A DNA stretch of 64,000 nucleotides from Nitrospinota bacterium (GTDB lineage: Bacteria > Nitrospinota > Nitrospinia > Nitrospinales > VA-1), in assembly GCA_009873655.1 (NCBI GenBank), contig WAIB01000003.1, positions 62,001 to 126,000 on the forward strand, given 5' to 3'. The translations under genes and the position numbers were made by a program. Below, in pieces: positions 10,107 to 19,837 of the stretch. The notes under the pieces are model-generated. The model did not search any database, was not told the DNA's origin, and saw only the letters and a list, made by a program, of their open reading frames with translations. The stretch's first letter is position 1, and each line of letters starts with the position of its first letter.

Positions 10107-11009
10107 ATGGTTGTCACTGGAGAATGTCGGTTACTTCACACATGCGAAATGTGTGAGTTCAATAATGAGACCGATTGTAAAGCCGACAAAAATGAACATA
10201 ACCGCTGGCTTGTCAATAAGAGGATGAATGAAATCAAGCATAAACTTATTATTGGCAGCAATAAAGGTGGCGTTGGTAAAAGTACGGTTACTACCAATTT
10301 AGCAATCGCTCTTCAGGAAAGCGGTTATTCGGTGGGTCTGGCAGATGCTGATTTGCACGGTCCCAATATTCCAAAACTTTTGCAGGCAGAAAATGTCCGT
10401 TTGAAATCGACCGATGAGGGTATCGACCCTTATGAAACCAGTAACGGGCTGAAAGTGGCATCGCTTGGTTTCCTGATTGAAGACCCGAATATGCACATTG
10501 CATGGCGTGATGCGGTAAAATATGATTTCATCATTGAACTTCTGGGAAATATTAACTGGGGCCCGCTGGATTATATTCTTTTTGATTTGCCACCGGGGAC
10601 AGGTAACGAGCAGATAACCATTATCGACTTTATTGGTGAAGTAGATGGTGCGGTCGTGGTAACCACGCCGCAAGACCTGGCTATTCTGGATGCCCGTAAA
10701 ATGATCTCGTTTTCCAGGGACAGTAATGTCCCCATAGTGGGTGTGATTGAAAATATGAGCACAATGACTTGCCCGCATTGTGAAAAAGAAATTGACGTGT
10801 TTAAAAAAGGGGGAGGAAAGAATCTGGCCGAAGAGCTTGTCCTTCCTTACCTGGGAAGTATCCCGCTTGATGGTGATATCGTTGCGAACTCTGACAGTGG
10901 GCAGCCGGTTGTGCTTTCCCGTCCAGATTCTTCTGCGGCAAAGGCATTTATGAAACTTGCGGAAAATTGCCATAAATTTCTAAATCCGGAAGAAACCTTT
11001 AAAAAATAA
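10107..11009 (+). CDS. Mrp/NBP35-family Fe-S carrier P-loop ATPase
   Basis: GSNKGGVGKSTVTTNLA deviant Walker A, DLPPGTGNEQITI, C-terminal CPHC; N-terminal Cys-rich segment CEMCEFNNETDC. Confidence 0.92.
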   Translation: MVVTGECRLLHTCEMCEFNNETDCKADKNEHNRWLVNKRMNEIKHKLIIGSNKGGVGKSTVTTNLAIALQESGYSVGLADADLHGPNIPKLLQAENVRLKSTDEGIDPYETSNGLKVASLGFLIEDPNMHIAWRDAVKYDFIIELLGNINWGPLDYILFDLPPGTGNEQITIIDFIGEVDGAVVVTTPQDLAILDARKMISFSRDSNVPIVGVIENMSTMTCPHCEKEIDVFKKGGGKNLAEELVLPYLGSIPLDGDIVANSDSGQPVVLSRPDSSAAKAFMKLAENCHKFLNPEETFKK

Positions 11010-11242
11010 ATTTTTGAGTTTGGCTCTTCAGATTTAAATCTGGGTCGTTGTCAGGCCTCAATCATAGATTTGCCTGCTCGTCTTAAATCGTCGGGGTTTT
11101 TCAGGATTGAAAGTAGGGATTGCGTTTGGAGTGTTGATTGGGGATAATAATGGTTATAGGTAGAAAATGATTTACAACTCAGGCTGTTTTCAAAAGGCTT
11201 TTCCTCGAAATTGAGCTTCTCTTCTTTTTTATAAGGTCGGAC

Positions 11243-12313
11243 GTGTCAAAAAATTCCAAAATCAACAAAACAGGTCTGGCAGTTCTTTTTTATTTTCTTT
11301 TTTCATTTCCAGGGTGGGTATCCGCCGATCCCCCACCCATCTCTTATTATTCAAATAACCCCATCGTCGCAGAAGTTGATGGTGAGCCTATTTATCTGGA
11401 CGATTTAAAACACATTCGAATACAAGAAGCATTGGTTCAACTTCATCAAATGCAAACCCGCGCATTGAAAGAAAGGCTGCTGGAAGAACTTGCGAAAAAA
11501 CATCCGGAGCTTTCAGTGAAAAAGAAGCTGAAAATTTCGGATGTTGAAATAAAAAAGTTTTATGACGGCACTCCGGGAATTAAAGAGCTTGGTAATTTAA
11601 ACCAGATGCGAGGCGAAATTAAAGACTACCTGCAAAACAGTTACCGGAATACTTCTATTGAGCAAAATTACCAATACGCGGTGGAACAGGGCTGGGCAAA
11701 GGTTTATCTCACCCCGCCGAATGATTTTCATCTGGTAGCGGGAATTGGAACGGCAATGCTATGGTCTGCTGAAAATAAAACCGCCCGTGTATTTGTTCTG
11801 GAATACTCAGACTTTCAATGCCCTTTTTGTAAAAGAGTCCAAAAGACGTTACAAAAGATCAGAAAAATATATCCCCACGCGGTTCAATTCGGTTATCGCC
11901 ATTTCCCTTTGCCCTTTCATGAAGAGGCTAAAAGTTTGTCTCAAGCCGTTGAATGTGCCAGAGACCAGAATAAATTCTGGGAACTTCAGAGTTGGTTTTA
12001 TGAAAATTTGAGTCAGGCCTCAACCAAAGATAAAGTTCTGGAAGCAGCACGTATCTCAGGTATAAAAGATATGGATGAATTTAAATCCTGCTGGCAAAAC
12101 GGTAAATATGAAAAAAGAGTGGAGAAGGATATCCGCGATGGTGTGAAAATTGGTATCCAGGGCACTCCTACTTTCCTGGTGGGTTCCTATGACCATGAAT
12201 CGGGAATGGTTTCAGGAGAAATGTTTTCCGGGGCCGTTTCCGAAGAAAAGTTTGTCAAGACGATTGAAAAATACCTCGCATTAACAGGAACCGAAGCCAA
12301 ACTTAATCCATAG
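11243..12313 (+). CDS. Exported DsbA/thioredoxin-fold protein with SurA-N-like N-terminal region
   Basis: VAEVDGEPIYLDDL N-region; EYSDFQCPFCKRVQKTL and GIQGTPTFLVG thioredoxin-like motifs. Confidence 0.85.
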   Translation: MSKNSKINKTGLAVLFYFLFSFPGWVSADPPPISYYSNNPIVAEVDGEPIYLDDLKHIRIQEALVQLHQMQTRALKERLLEELAKKHPELSVKKKLKISDVEIKKFYDGTPGIKELGNLNQMRGEIKDYLQNSYRNTSIEQNYQYAVEQGWAKVYLTPPNDFHLVAGIGTAMLWSAENKTARVFVLEYSDFQCPFCKRVQKTLQKIRKIYPHAVQFGYRHFPLPFHEEAKSLSQAVECARDQNKFWELQSWFYENLSQASTKDKVLEAARISGIKDMDEFKSCWQNGKYEKRVEKDIRDGVKIGIQGTPTFLVGSYDHESGMVSGEMFSGAVSEEKFVKTIEKYLALTGTEAKLNP

Positions 12314-12335
12314 TATTCCTGCCATTTCTTTTGAT

Positions 12336-12851
12336 ATGAAGAGGGTTTTAATAATTCTGTTCGTTTTTATTCTGCTCCCCTCTTCTTTATTTGCAAAATC
12401 CCCTTTTGACAGCAGGCAAGATCCATTTCCCCCCTCGATAAAAGTTTCCGTTCTGCCGAGTAAGCCGGTGGTTTTTCCGGGCCAGGAATTCAAATTTTAT
12501 GTTTCTGTGATAGTTGAAGAAGGGTGGCATATTTATTCACTTTCTCCTTTTCCTGGAAATGAACTTCTGCAAACAAAAATTGTCCTGGATGAACATGTTT
12601 TCAAAGAGCAGGATGTTTGGAAAGAACCCAACCCTGTCCTGATCCGGGATGGGGCCATTGGAAAAATGGTCAAAGGGCACAGGGGCAATGTAGAGTTTTC
12701 ACGGACCTATCTGGTGCCTTTTGGATTGGCCGGCAACAAGTATCCCCTTATCGGGAAATTAGTGGTCCGTGCATGCGATAACCAGGTTTGCAGCCTCCCT
12801 CAAAAATTTCCTTTTCACTCAGTCATTCAGGTGGAAAAAAGTAAGCGGTAA
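12336..12851 (+). CDS. Exported stand-alone DsbD N-terminal (alpha)-domain-like protein
   Basis: Signal peptide; VEEGWHIYSLSP and ACDNQVCSLPQ resemble the DsbD-alpha domain; no transmembrane beta domain. Confidence 0.7.
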   Translation: MKRVLIILFVFILLPSSLFAKSPFDSRQDPFPPSIKVSVLPSKPVVFPGQEFKFYVSVIVEEGWHIYSLSPFPGNELLQTKIVLDEHVFKEQDVWKEPNPVLIRDGAIGKMVKGHRGNVEFSRTYLVPFGLAGNKYPLIGKLVVRACDNQVCSLPQKFPFHSVIQVEKSKR

Positions 12852-13142
12852 AACCCTCCTTTGAAAATTTTCATGGTTTAGAAAGAAGTTTGCAGTATAG
12901 TTGTATTTCCCTTTAAACATATATTTTAGCAGCAAGGAATCGCAATCCGCTTGAAGGTATTATTTCAGGGTATTTCCAGGTAGCGACAGAGGGAATGCCA
13001 GGGAAAAACCAGCGGATATATTGAGGCTGGCGTGGTTATTAAATATGATGTTTTGGGGGAGGTGATCCTGGAAAAGGTCTTTTGAATGGCAAAGATATTT
13101 TTTAGGAAAGTGAATTGGATAGGGAGATAGATTAAGGTGCGA

Positions 13143-13256
13143 ATGGCAAAGGGATATCTAGAAGATAATATGGGAGCGGTAAAAAAAGCGGAGAGGGAAT
13201 ATTATAAGTTGAGCGATCAGCGAGAAAAGATTTTTAAGAATTTGAGAGGGGAATAA
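13143..13256 (+). CDS. Possible 37-aa small basic protein
   Basis: ATG...TAA frame MAKGYLEDNMGAVKKAEREYYKLSDQREKIFKNLRGE in an otherwise empty ~610-bp gap; no strong RBS. Confidence 0.2.
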   Translation: MAKGYLEDNMGAVKKAEREYYKLSDQREKIFKNLRGE

Positions 13257-13464
13257 GCCCATTTAACAGAAAAAGGTCTTCCTGTCTGGTTTGTTTTAAA
13301 TTCCTGCCTGCCTGTTTTCTTATATTATAATGCTGTTTTAAGGGGGCAAAAATCTATGGAACTCTTTATTTTGCCCCGATGGTTTTCTGTATATCTGTTT
13401 TTTTGTTTTTTGGGAACGGATTTGGAAATCTAAATGTAAACTTTTATTTATTATTGGTGCTGCC

Positions 13465-16083
13465 TTGCAGGTCATTACAACACATTTGAATGCGGATTTT
13501 GATTGTGTAGCCTCAATGATGGCGGCTAAAAAATTATATCCGGATGCTTTTTTGGTCCTTCCAGGGAGCTCTGAAAAGCAGGTGGAAAAATTTTTAAAGG
13601 AGGAAAATTTTCCTCTGGAATTTCATCGTTTAAAAGACATCTCCCTGGAGGAAATAACGTTACTGGTTATGGTGGACACCCATGATCCCAAGCGGATCGG
13701 AATTTTGTCATCATTGGTCGGAAACCCAAATGTGGAAGTGCATGTTTATGACCACCATGAAAACCCTGTATTGGAATGTGGTGTTAAAAAAATGGTCGTA
13801 GAAAACAGAGGTGCGTGTACCACTATCTTGTCAGAAATACTCAGCGAAAGAAATATTCCTCTGGCTCCCGAGGAATGTACATTAATGGAGTTGGGAATCT
13901 ACCAGGATACTCATTCCCTCACTTCTTCTTCTACCACCCCCGAAGACTTTTTGGCAGCAGGAAGTTTGTTGAGAAAGGGTGCCGATCTGGACCTGGTGTC
14001 CCGGTACATGTCCCAGGACCTGAATGAAGAACAGTTAAATGTTTTCAACGAGCTTGTGGCAAACCTTGATAATAAAATGGTAAACGAAGTTGAGTTTGCC
14101 GTAGCAACGGCATCGGTGGAAAACTATGTCAACGACCTGGCCTATGTTGTAAGTCGAATATTGGAATTGGAAAACCTGAATGCTTTATTTGTAGTGGTGC
14201 GAATGGATAAAAGAATTTACATGATAGCCCGAAGCCGTGGCAGGGAGGTAAATGTTTCCCAGGTAGCCCGGATGTTTGGTGGGGGAGGTCATGGCAATGC
14301 CGCTTCAGCTACCATCAAAGATATGACGTTGGCGCAGGCTGTAGAAAAGCTGCTTGATATTCTTACGAAAACGATACAGCCGGCAAACAAGATAAAAGAT
14401 GTAATGCATTTTCCAGTGGTTTCAGTTTCGATAGAAGATTCCATCCGGGCAGCAGAGTCCGTTCTTACTCTCTATAACCTGAATACGTTGCCTGTTTTAT
14501 CAAATGAAGAACCGGTGGGATTGATTACGCGGCAGATTGTTGAAAAAGCAATCCATCATAAAATGGAAAGGGATTGTGTTGAGGAATTCATGATTCGCAG
14601 ATTTTCTGTCACAGAACCCGATGAAAATTTTAATACGATAGTTCCGATTGTAATCGAAGAGAAACAGAAGCTGATTCCCGTGGTTAATTCTGAAAATAAA
14701 CTGGTAGGAGTGGTAAGTCGTGGAGATATTTTGCGGGAAATGCAATCCATTAAAAGTAAAATCGCAAGCCAAGAGCTCGGGGGAAGCGGTGTTCAAAAAA
14801 ATGTTAAAAGTTTGCTCAAGGAAAGGTTGGAAAAAGACCTGTTGCTCACCCTCGAAAGAATTTCGCAGGTCGCGAACCAGGCAGAAGTCGCAGTCTTTGC
14901 TGTGGGCGGATTTATTCGGGATTTGTTATTAAATATCCCGAATAAAGATATAGATATCGTCGTTGAGGGCGATGGAATTTTATTTGCTAATCGTCTGGCA
15001 GAGGAATTTAATGCAAGAGTGCAATCTCATGAAAAATTTGGAACCTCAGTGGTTATTTTCCCGGATGGAAACAGAATCGATGTGGCCACAGCACGACTCG
15101 AATATTATGAGCACCCTGCCGCTTTACCTACTGTAGAAAAAAGTTCGATAAAGTCAGATTTGTATAGAAGGGATTTCACAATAAACAGCATTGCCGTGAA
15201 ACTCAACGGGGAAGGCGCGTTTTGTCTGATTGATTTTTTTAACGGTGAAAGAGATTTAAAAAATAAAGAAATTCATGTTTTGCATAATTTGAGCTTTATT
15301 GAAGATCCCTGCAGATTGTTCAGGTCCATCAGGTTTGAGCAGCGGTTCGGATTCAGGATTGGCAAGCAGACTGAAGATTTCATGAAGGTGGCCATCAGGA
15401 AAAGACTGGTCGACTCGTTGAGTGGAACGCGTCTTTTAAATGAAATAGTACTTATTCTTAAGGAGAAAAATCCCTTAAGCTGTGTATTAAGGATGAAAGA
15501 GCTTGGACTGCTTCAATCCATATCTGCGAAATTGGTTTTGGATTCAATAGATTTCCAGGCTCTGGAAAAAATTGAGACCGTATTGTCGTGGGCGGAAATG
15601 GTAACTCTTCCTGAAAAACCGGATAAATGGTATGTGTATCTTCTCGCGATTTTCTATTCTCTGGAAGAAGAACCATTTGTGGAAACAATTGAAAGGCTCC
15701 AAATGCAGGCCCGATTAAAAAAATCCATGGTGCGGGATAGATTTGCCTGCAAGGAAGGGCTGGAATTGCTTAAAATGGATAAAGACTGGAAGCCGGAAAC
15801 CATATATAATCTGTTTTCCAAATTTTCTGTTGAAGCCATCATGTATTTTCTTGCGGTTGCGTCAACGGACCGGGCGAACCGGTATGCCAACATGTATTTC
15901 ACACAATATCATGGTCAGGCAGAACTATCGCTGACGGGAGACGATCTGGTGGAAATGGGAATGAAACCCGGACCTGTATTTCAATCTGTATTCAAGGGAC
16001 TTAGGGAAGCTCATGTGAGAGGGGCGATTCAAACACGGGAGGAAGAAGAAGCCTGGGTACGAAAAGAGTTTCTTGAGCAGTAG
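13465..16083 (+). CDS. tRNA nucleotidyltransferase / poly(A) polymerase family protein with N-terminal DHH and CBS domains (A-adding-enzyme-like)
   Basis: DHH-like motifs (TTHLNADFDCVAS, DTHDPKR, DHHENP), GGGGHGNAASA, two CBS segments, then GGFIRDLLLNIPNKDIDIVVEGDG and RRDFTINSIAV; TTG start. Confidence 0.88.
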   Translation: MQVITTHLNADFDCVASMMAAKKLYPDAFLVLPGSSEKQVEKFLKEENFPLEFHRLKDISLEEITLLVMVDTHDPKRIGILSSLVGNPNVEVHVYDHHENPVLECGVKKMVVENRGACTTILSEILSERNIPLAPEECTLMELGIYQDTHSLTSSSTTPEDFLAAGSLLRKGADLDLVSRYMSQDLNEEQLNVFNELVANLDNKMVNEVEFAVATASVENYVNDLAYVVSRILELENLNALFVVVRMDKRIYMIARSRGREVNVSQVARMFGGGGHGNAASATIKDMTLAQAVEKLLDILTKTIQPANKIKDVMHFPVVSVSIEDSIRAAESVLTLYNLNTLPVLSNEEPVGLITRQIVEKAIHHKMERDCVEEFMIRRFSVTEPDENFNTIVPIVIEEKQKLIPVVNSENKLVGVVSRGDILREMQSIKSKIASQELGGSGVQKNVKSLLKERLEKDLLLTLERISQVANQAEVAVFAVGGFIRDLLLNIPNKDIDIVVEGDGILFANRLAEEFNARVQSHEKFGTSVVIFPDGNRIDVATARLEYYEHPAALPTVEKSSIKSDLYRRDFTINSIAVKLNGEGAFCLIDFFNGERDLKNKEIHVLHNLSFIEDPCRLFRSIRFEQRFGFRIGKQTEDFMKVAIRKRLVDSLSGTRLLNEIVLILKEKNPLSCVLRMKELGLLQSISAKLVLDSIDFQALEKIETVLSWAEMVTLPEKPDKWYVYLLAIFYSLEEEPFVETIERLQMQARLKKSMVRDRFACKEGLELLKMDKDWKPETIYNLFSKFSVEAIMYFLAVASTDRANRYANMYFTQYHGQAELSLTGDDLVEMGMKPGPVFQSVFKGLREAHVRGAIQTREEEEAWVRKEFLEQ

Positions 16084-16140
16084 AAAAGATTTGTGTTATA
16101 CCATTTGTTCTAACCTTTAAATTTGAAACGGTAAACTGTT

Positions 16141-16725
16141 GTGGCAAGTGTTGAATACCTGATAAAGCAATTTTTGACCCCTGATAAAAAAAATCTGGAT
16201 TTAAGCAATCAAAATATCGGGGATAAGGGTGCGATAACCCTCTCAAAGTCAAAAAACATAAAACGTTTAAGAAAACTCATGCTTCCTAATAATAATATTA
16301 GCGATGAGGGGATTATTGCCATAGCAAATTCAGAAAACTTCAAGAATCTAACGGATCTGGATATATACGGAAACGTTATCAGTGATGATGGTGTAAAAGC
16401 GATAGCGGAATCTCCCCATATGTCCAACTTGAAGAAGCTGAGCCTTTATGGAAACCTGGTTGAAGATGAGGGTGCCATTGCGATTGCGGAATCCAGGGTT
16501 CTTTCAAAACTGAAACATCTTTTCATTACTTCCAACCGTATTCGCCGGGATGGAATTGAAGCATTGAAAAATGCAAAAAGCAGAACCCGCCTGTGCCATC
16601 TCCATGTTGACGATTTAAAAGATTTTTACTACGAAGAAGAGCAGGATTACGAAGATGCAGACTTGATAAACAGCTGGGAAGAGTTGAAAGCACGAAGTGC
16701 AAAAAATGATAATTCCGAGGAATGA
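16141..16725 (+). CDS. Leucine-rich-repeat (RNI-like) protein, no signal peptide; GTG start
   Basis: Repeated L..LDIYGNVISDDGVKAIAES / L..LSLYGNLVEDEGAIAIAES units. Confidence 0.82.
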   Translation: MASVEYLIKQFLTPDKKNLDLSNQNIGDKGAITLSKSKNIKRLRKLMLPNNNISDEGIIAIANSENFKNLTDLDIYGNVISDDGVKAIAESPHMSNLKKLSLYGNLVEDEGAIAIAESRVLSKLKHLFITSNRIRRDGIEALKNAKSRTRLCHLHVDDLKDFYYEEEQDYEDADLINSWEELKARSAKNDNSEE

Positions 16726-17291
16726 TTTGGATGAAAACAGGATCCCGATGGTTTATCGCTTTCGCATTTCTTGCAGGCTTTTTCTTTGGTTCAATTGCCT
16801 CGGCACAGATTGATTCTGCAAAGCCTGACTATGAAACCCTGTTCAAAGATAACCTTCGAAGGGGTACCCTGAATCTTTCAGGAAAAAAAATCGGCGATAA
16901 AGGCCTTCAAGTTTTACTTAAGCAGGAATTTGTGGGTGGCCTGAAAAAAATTGATTTGCGTTACAACGAAATAAGTCCTGCCGGAGCCAGGTTATTAGCA
17001 AATGCAGAACCTTTTAAAAAGCTTAAAACCCTGATTTTGAAACATAATTTTCTTTCTGACGAGGGTGCCGTTGCACTTGCGGGTTCCAGAAGTTTTACCC
17101 AGTTGAAAGATTTGCAATTAGGGTGGAATGAGATCAGGGATGCCGGGGCACTGGCTTTTGCGGAATCTAAAAATTTCCCCAATCTTAAAAAACTTGATTT
17201 AAGAGGGAACTTTTTGGCGGGTAAAACAAAAGACGTTCTCAGGACTTCCTTGGCCCATTTAAAGTCTCTTCGAATATTTCAATCCGAGTGA
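16722..17291 (+). CDS. Exported leucine-rich-repeat (RNI-like) protein
   Basis: Signal peptide WFIAFAFLAGFFFGSIASAQ; LRR units LKDLQLGWNEIRDAGALAFAES; overlaps the previous gene by ATGA. Confidence 0.82.
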   Translation: MIWMKTGSRWFIAFAFLAGFFFGSIASAQIDSAKPDYETLFKDNLRRGTLNLSGKKIGDKGLQVLLKQEFVGGLKKIDLRYNEISPAGARLLANAEPFKKLKTLILKHNFLSDEGAVALAGSRSFTQLKDLQLGWNEIRDAGALAFAESKNFPNLKKLDLRGNFLAGKTKDVLRTSLAHLKSLRIFQSE

Positions 17292-17308
17292 TTTCAGTGA
17301 AACTGGTT

Positions 17309-17551
17309 TTATACTTTTATAATTCCTGAATCTTCGTCATAAAAAAACGTGTCCCCATCCGGGCCCCGGTAAGAAATTTCTTTTACTTCCCAAATTTGTT
17401 TCGCCTTTACATCAGCTTCGGCAGCGTGAAATCTTCCGTTTTCCTCGCGCTGTAAAAGTAAAAATTTATTATTATTATTGGATACGATCTCCCAAAGAAA
17501 GAAATCACTTTGGACGGTTCCTTTTTCGTAGTCAATGTTAATGATGTTCAT
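17309..17551 (-). CDS. Hypothetical 80-aa acidic protein
   Basis: ORF with AGGAAAG upstream of the ATG, fits between convergent genes; no recognised family. Confidence 0.5.
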   Translation of the reverse strand: MNIINIDYEKGTVQSDFFLWEIVSNNNNKFLLLQREENGRFHAAEADVKAKQIWEVKEISYRGPDGDTFFYDEDSGIIKV

Positions 17552-17576
17552 TCTTTCCTGCCTGTTTGTTTTTTAG

Positions 17577-19133
17577 TTAATAATCCAAGTTTGCTGCGAT
17601 TTCACGAGCCTTTTCCAAAGACCTTTTTTTGCTTGCGATATGTGAGTTTTTAAGAATTCGCCGGGCAAACTCGACGGTCGCGTCCCGGGTTTCGTCGAGT
17701 TTTATTCCCTCGTTTTCAAAAAAGTTTTTTAATTCAGAAACTTTCAGGTTAAGCTTGTTTTCGGAATTATTATTTTTCTCCTCCTTTTCAATGGAGTCGT
17801 CTTTTATATCATTAATAATGTTGATCTCCGGGACGATTCCATGTTTTGTTATATCCGCTCCCGCGGGAGTGTAGTATTTTGAGGTGGTCAGCCGCACCCC
17901 GGTTCCATTACTGATCCGAAAAATGGTTTGCACGGAACCCTTTCCATACGAATTTTCTCCAATAAGTAACGCATTTCCCGAATCCCTTAAGGCTCCTGCA
18001 ACTATTTCCGCGGCGCTGGCACTGTATTGATTGATTAAAACGACGACCGGCATATCGTACAGACTTCTTTTGTACAGACTTCTATATTCCTGGTAATCTT
18101 CCTTTGAACGTCCCTTCGTATAAACCACCATCCTCCCTTTGAAAAGAAAATGGCTGGCCACTTTAACGGATTGATGGAGTAATCCGCCAGGGTTTCCCCG
18201 CAAATCCAGTATGAACCCTTTAATTCCTTCCTGTTTGGCCTCTTCCAGATGTTTCTTTAATTGCTTTTCAGTCAACTTTGAAAAACTGCTTATTTTAAAA
18301 TATCCAATATGGTTATCCAGGGGTTCGTATTTGACTGTGTTGACAAGAATAATCCTGCGCGTTAATGTGCGTGTGTACTCTTTTTCTTCGCTCGGCCGAA
18401 ACATGGTGAGGGTGACCTGGGTTTCAGGATATCCCCTTAAAAGGTCTGCCAGTTCCTGTATCTGCATTTTTTTTATTTCTTTTCCATTCACCTTTAAAAA
18501 AGTGTCATCCGCCAGTATTCCCGCTTCCTGGGCGGGTGAATCTTCCATGGTTTCGACCACGAAAAGACGATTGTCTCTCATGGTAATTACCATTCCCAGG
18601 CCGCCATATTTCCCCTCGGTATCACGCATTGATTTTTCAAAGGCAGATTTGTCGAGATATTGGGAATAAGTATCCAAAGAGCCGATTAAGCCTCGAATGG
18701 CGGCCACCTCGAGTTCATTTTTAATCAATGCATTTTTAGATTCATCGTGCAGAAAATAATAAACTTTCCGCAGCTCATCCATATCATGGCTTATATCGTA
18801 GTTTAAAAAATATTGAGCGGTTTTATTGTTAAAGACAATTTCACTTCCAGAAGGATTACTGGTTAAGGTTGCGTTCGCGGAATCTGCGGTTCTTACCATT
18901 TTTTCAATGGCAGCAGAAAAAAGTTTCTTGGGGTCTGGTGAATAAACATATTTATCAGTTACCAATTCAAAGATTTCTTCAAACGTTTCAAGATCCTTGT
19001 TAAAGAAATCAGCTCCAGCCGAGGAACCAAGAGGGTTTAGATTAAAACTGGATACGGGCAATGCCCAAAATAATATAATTAGAGCAGGCAGTATTAACCA
19101 CGCCCGCCATTTATTTTTGGAATTCAGTTTCAT
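17577..19133 (-). CDS. S41-family C-terminal processing peptidase with PDZ domain
   Basis: GLGMVITMRDNRLFVVETMEDSPAQEAGI PDZ; GFILDLRGNPGGLL; INQYSASAAEIVAGALRD; GKGSVQ catalytic motifs. Confidence 0.94.
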   Translation of the reverse strand: MKLNSKNKWRAWLILPALIILFWALPVSSFNLNPLGSSAGADFFNKDLETFEEIFELVTDKYVYSPDPKKLFSAAIEKMVRTADSANATLTSNPSGSEIVFNNKTAQYFLNYDISHDMDELRKVYYFLHDESKNALIKNELEVAAIRGLIGSLDTYSQYLDKSAFEKSMRDTEGKYGGLGMVITMRDNRLFVVETMEDSPAQEAGILADDTFLKVNGKEIKKMQIQELADLLRGYPETQVTLTMFRPSEEKEYTRTLTRRIILVNTVKYEPLDNHIGYFKISSFSKLTEKQLKKHLEEAKQEGIKGFILDLRGNPGGLLHQSVKVASHFLFKGRMVVYTKGRSKEDYQEYRSLYKRSLYDMPVVVLINQYSASAAEIVAGALRDSGNALLIGENSYGKGSVQTIFRISNGTGVRLTTSKYYTPAGADITKHGIVPEINIINDIKDDSIEKEEKNNNSENKLNLKVSELKNFFENEGIKLDETRDATVEFARRILKNSHIASKKRSLEKAREIAANLDY

Positions 19134-19180
19134 TGATTATTTCAGTGGTGAGATATTGAAAATAATATTCAGGAAATTCA

Positions 19181-19804
19181 TCATTGCATCTTTAAGATAT
19201 CTTCAAAGATGGTTTCCAGGTTAGCCGTCATATCATCCACATTGCCCTTGGTGAGGCTGGGCGCTACTTTTAACACATCATTAATGATTATTGTAGGTGT
19301 TTCATTGGCTTTATATTTTTTAGCCAATGCCAGGGATTCATTGGTTTTTTCCGAAATGGCAGAAGATTGCATTCCTTCCGTTATTTCTTTTTCAATCTTG
19401 AACTCTCTTGCGAGGAATTTAATGACTTTAGGCTGGAAAATATTGATGCTCAATTTGAAATTGGTATCGAACAATTCCTGGGTGAATTCCTCTTCTAGTC
19501 CCAGTTCGTCTGCAATATAAAATGCCTTGGCGGGGTAGGGTGTCTGGTTGCCCCAGTAAATTGGATATTTTTTATGATGCAGTTTGTCCTTGAATTTGGT
19601 CCGAAGCTTTTTTGAAGTTTCCAGAAACCTGTAGCAATGGCCACAGGAGTAATTGAAGAACTCCAGCATTTTAATTGTTTTTACTCCCTTGAGTTTATTG
19701 ATGTCACCAATAACCTCATACTTGCCGCGGATTTTTTCATCCGCAAAGACCGGGCCGGGAAGTAAAAAAATTAAAACCATTAAAACGGCCGCTACCTGTT
19801 TCAT
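19181..19804 (-). CDS. dsbA: DsbA-family thiol:disulfide interchange protein
   Basis: Signal peptide; EFFNYSCGHCYRFLE active site; NETPTIIIND cis-Pro region. Confidence 0.9.
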   Translation of the reverse strand: MKQVAAVLMVLIFLLPGPVFADEKIRGKYEVIGDINKLKGVKTIKMLEFFNYSCGHCYRFLETSKKLRTKFKDKLHHKKYPIYWGNQTPYPAKAFYIADELGLEEEFTQELFDTNFKLSINIFQPKVIKFLAREFKIEKEITEGMQSSAISEKTNESLALAKKYKANETPTIIINDVLKVAPSLTKGNVDDMTANLETIFEDILKMQ

Positions 19805-19837
19805 AAACCTCTCCTTAATGTTTTAAATCTTCCGATA

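Noticed and set aside
11029-11042. CAGATTTAAATCTG perfect palindrome after the Mrp gene
   Set aside because: No loop space and no following T run; too short to call an operator or terminator
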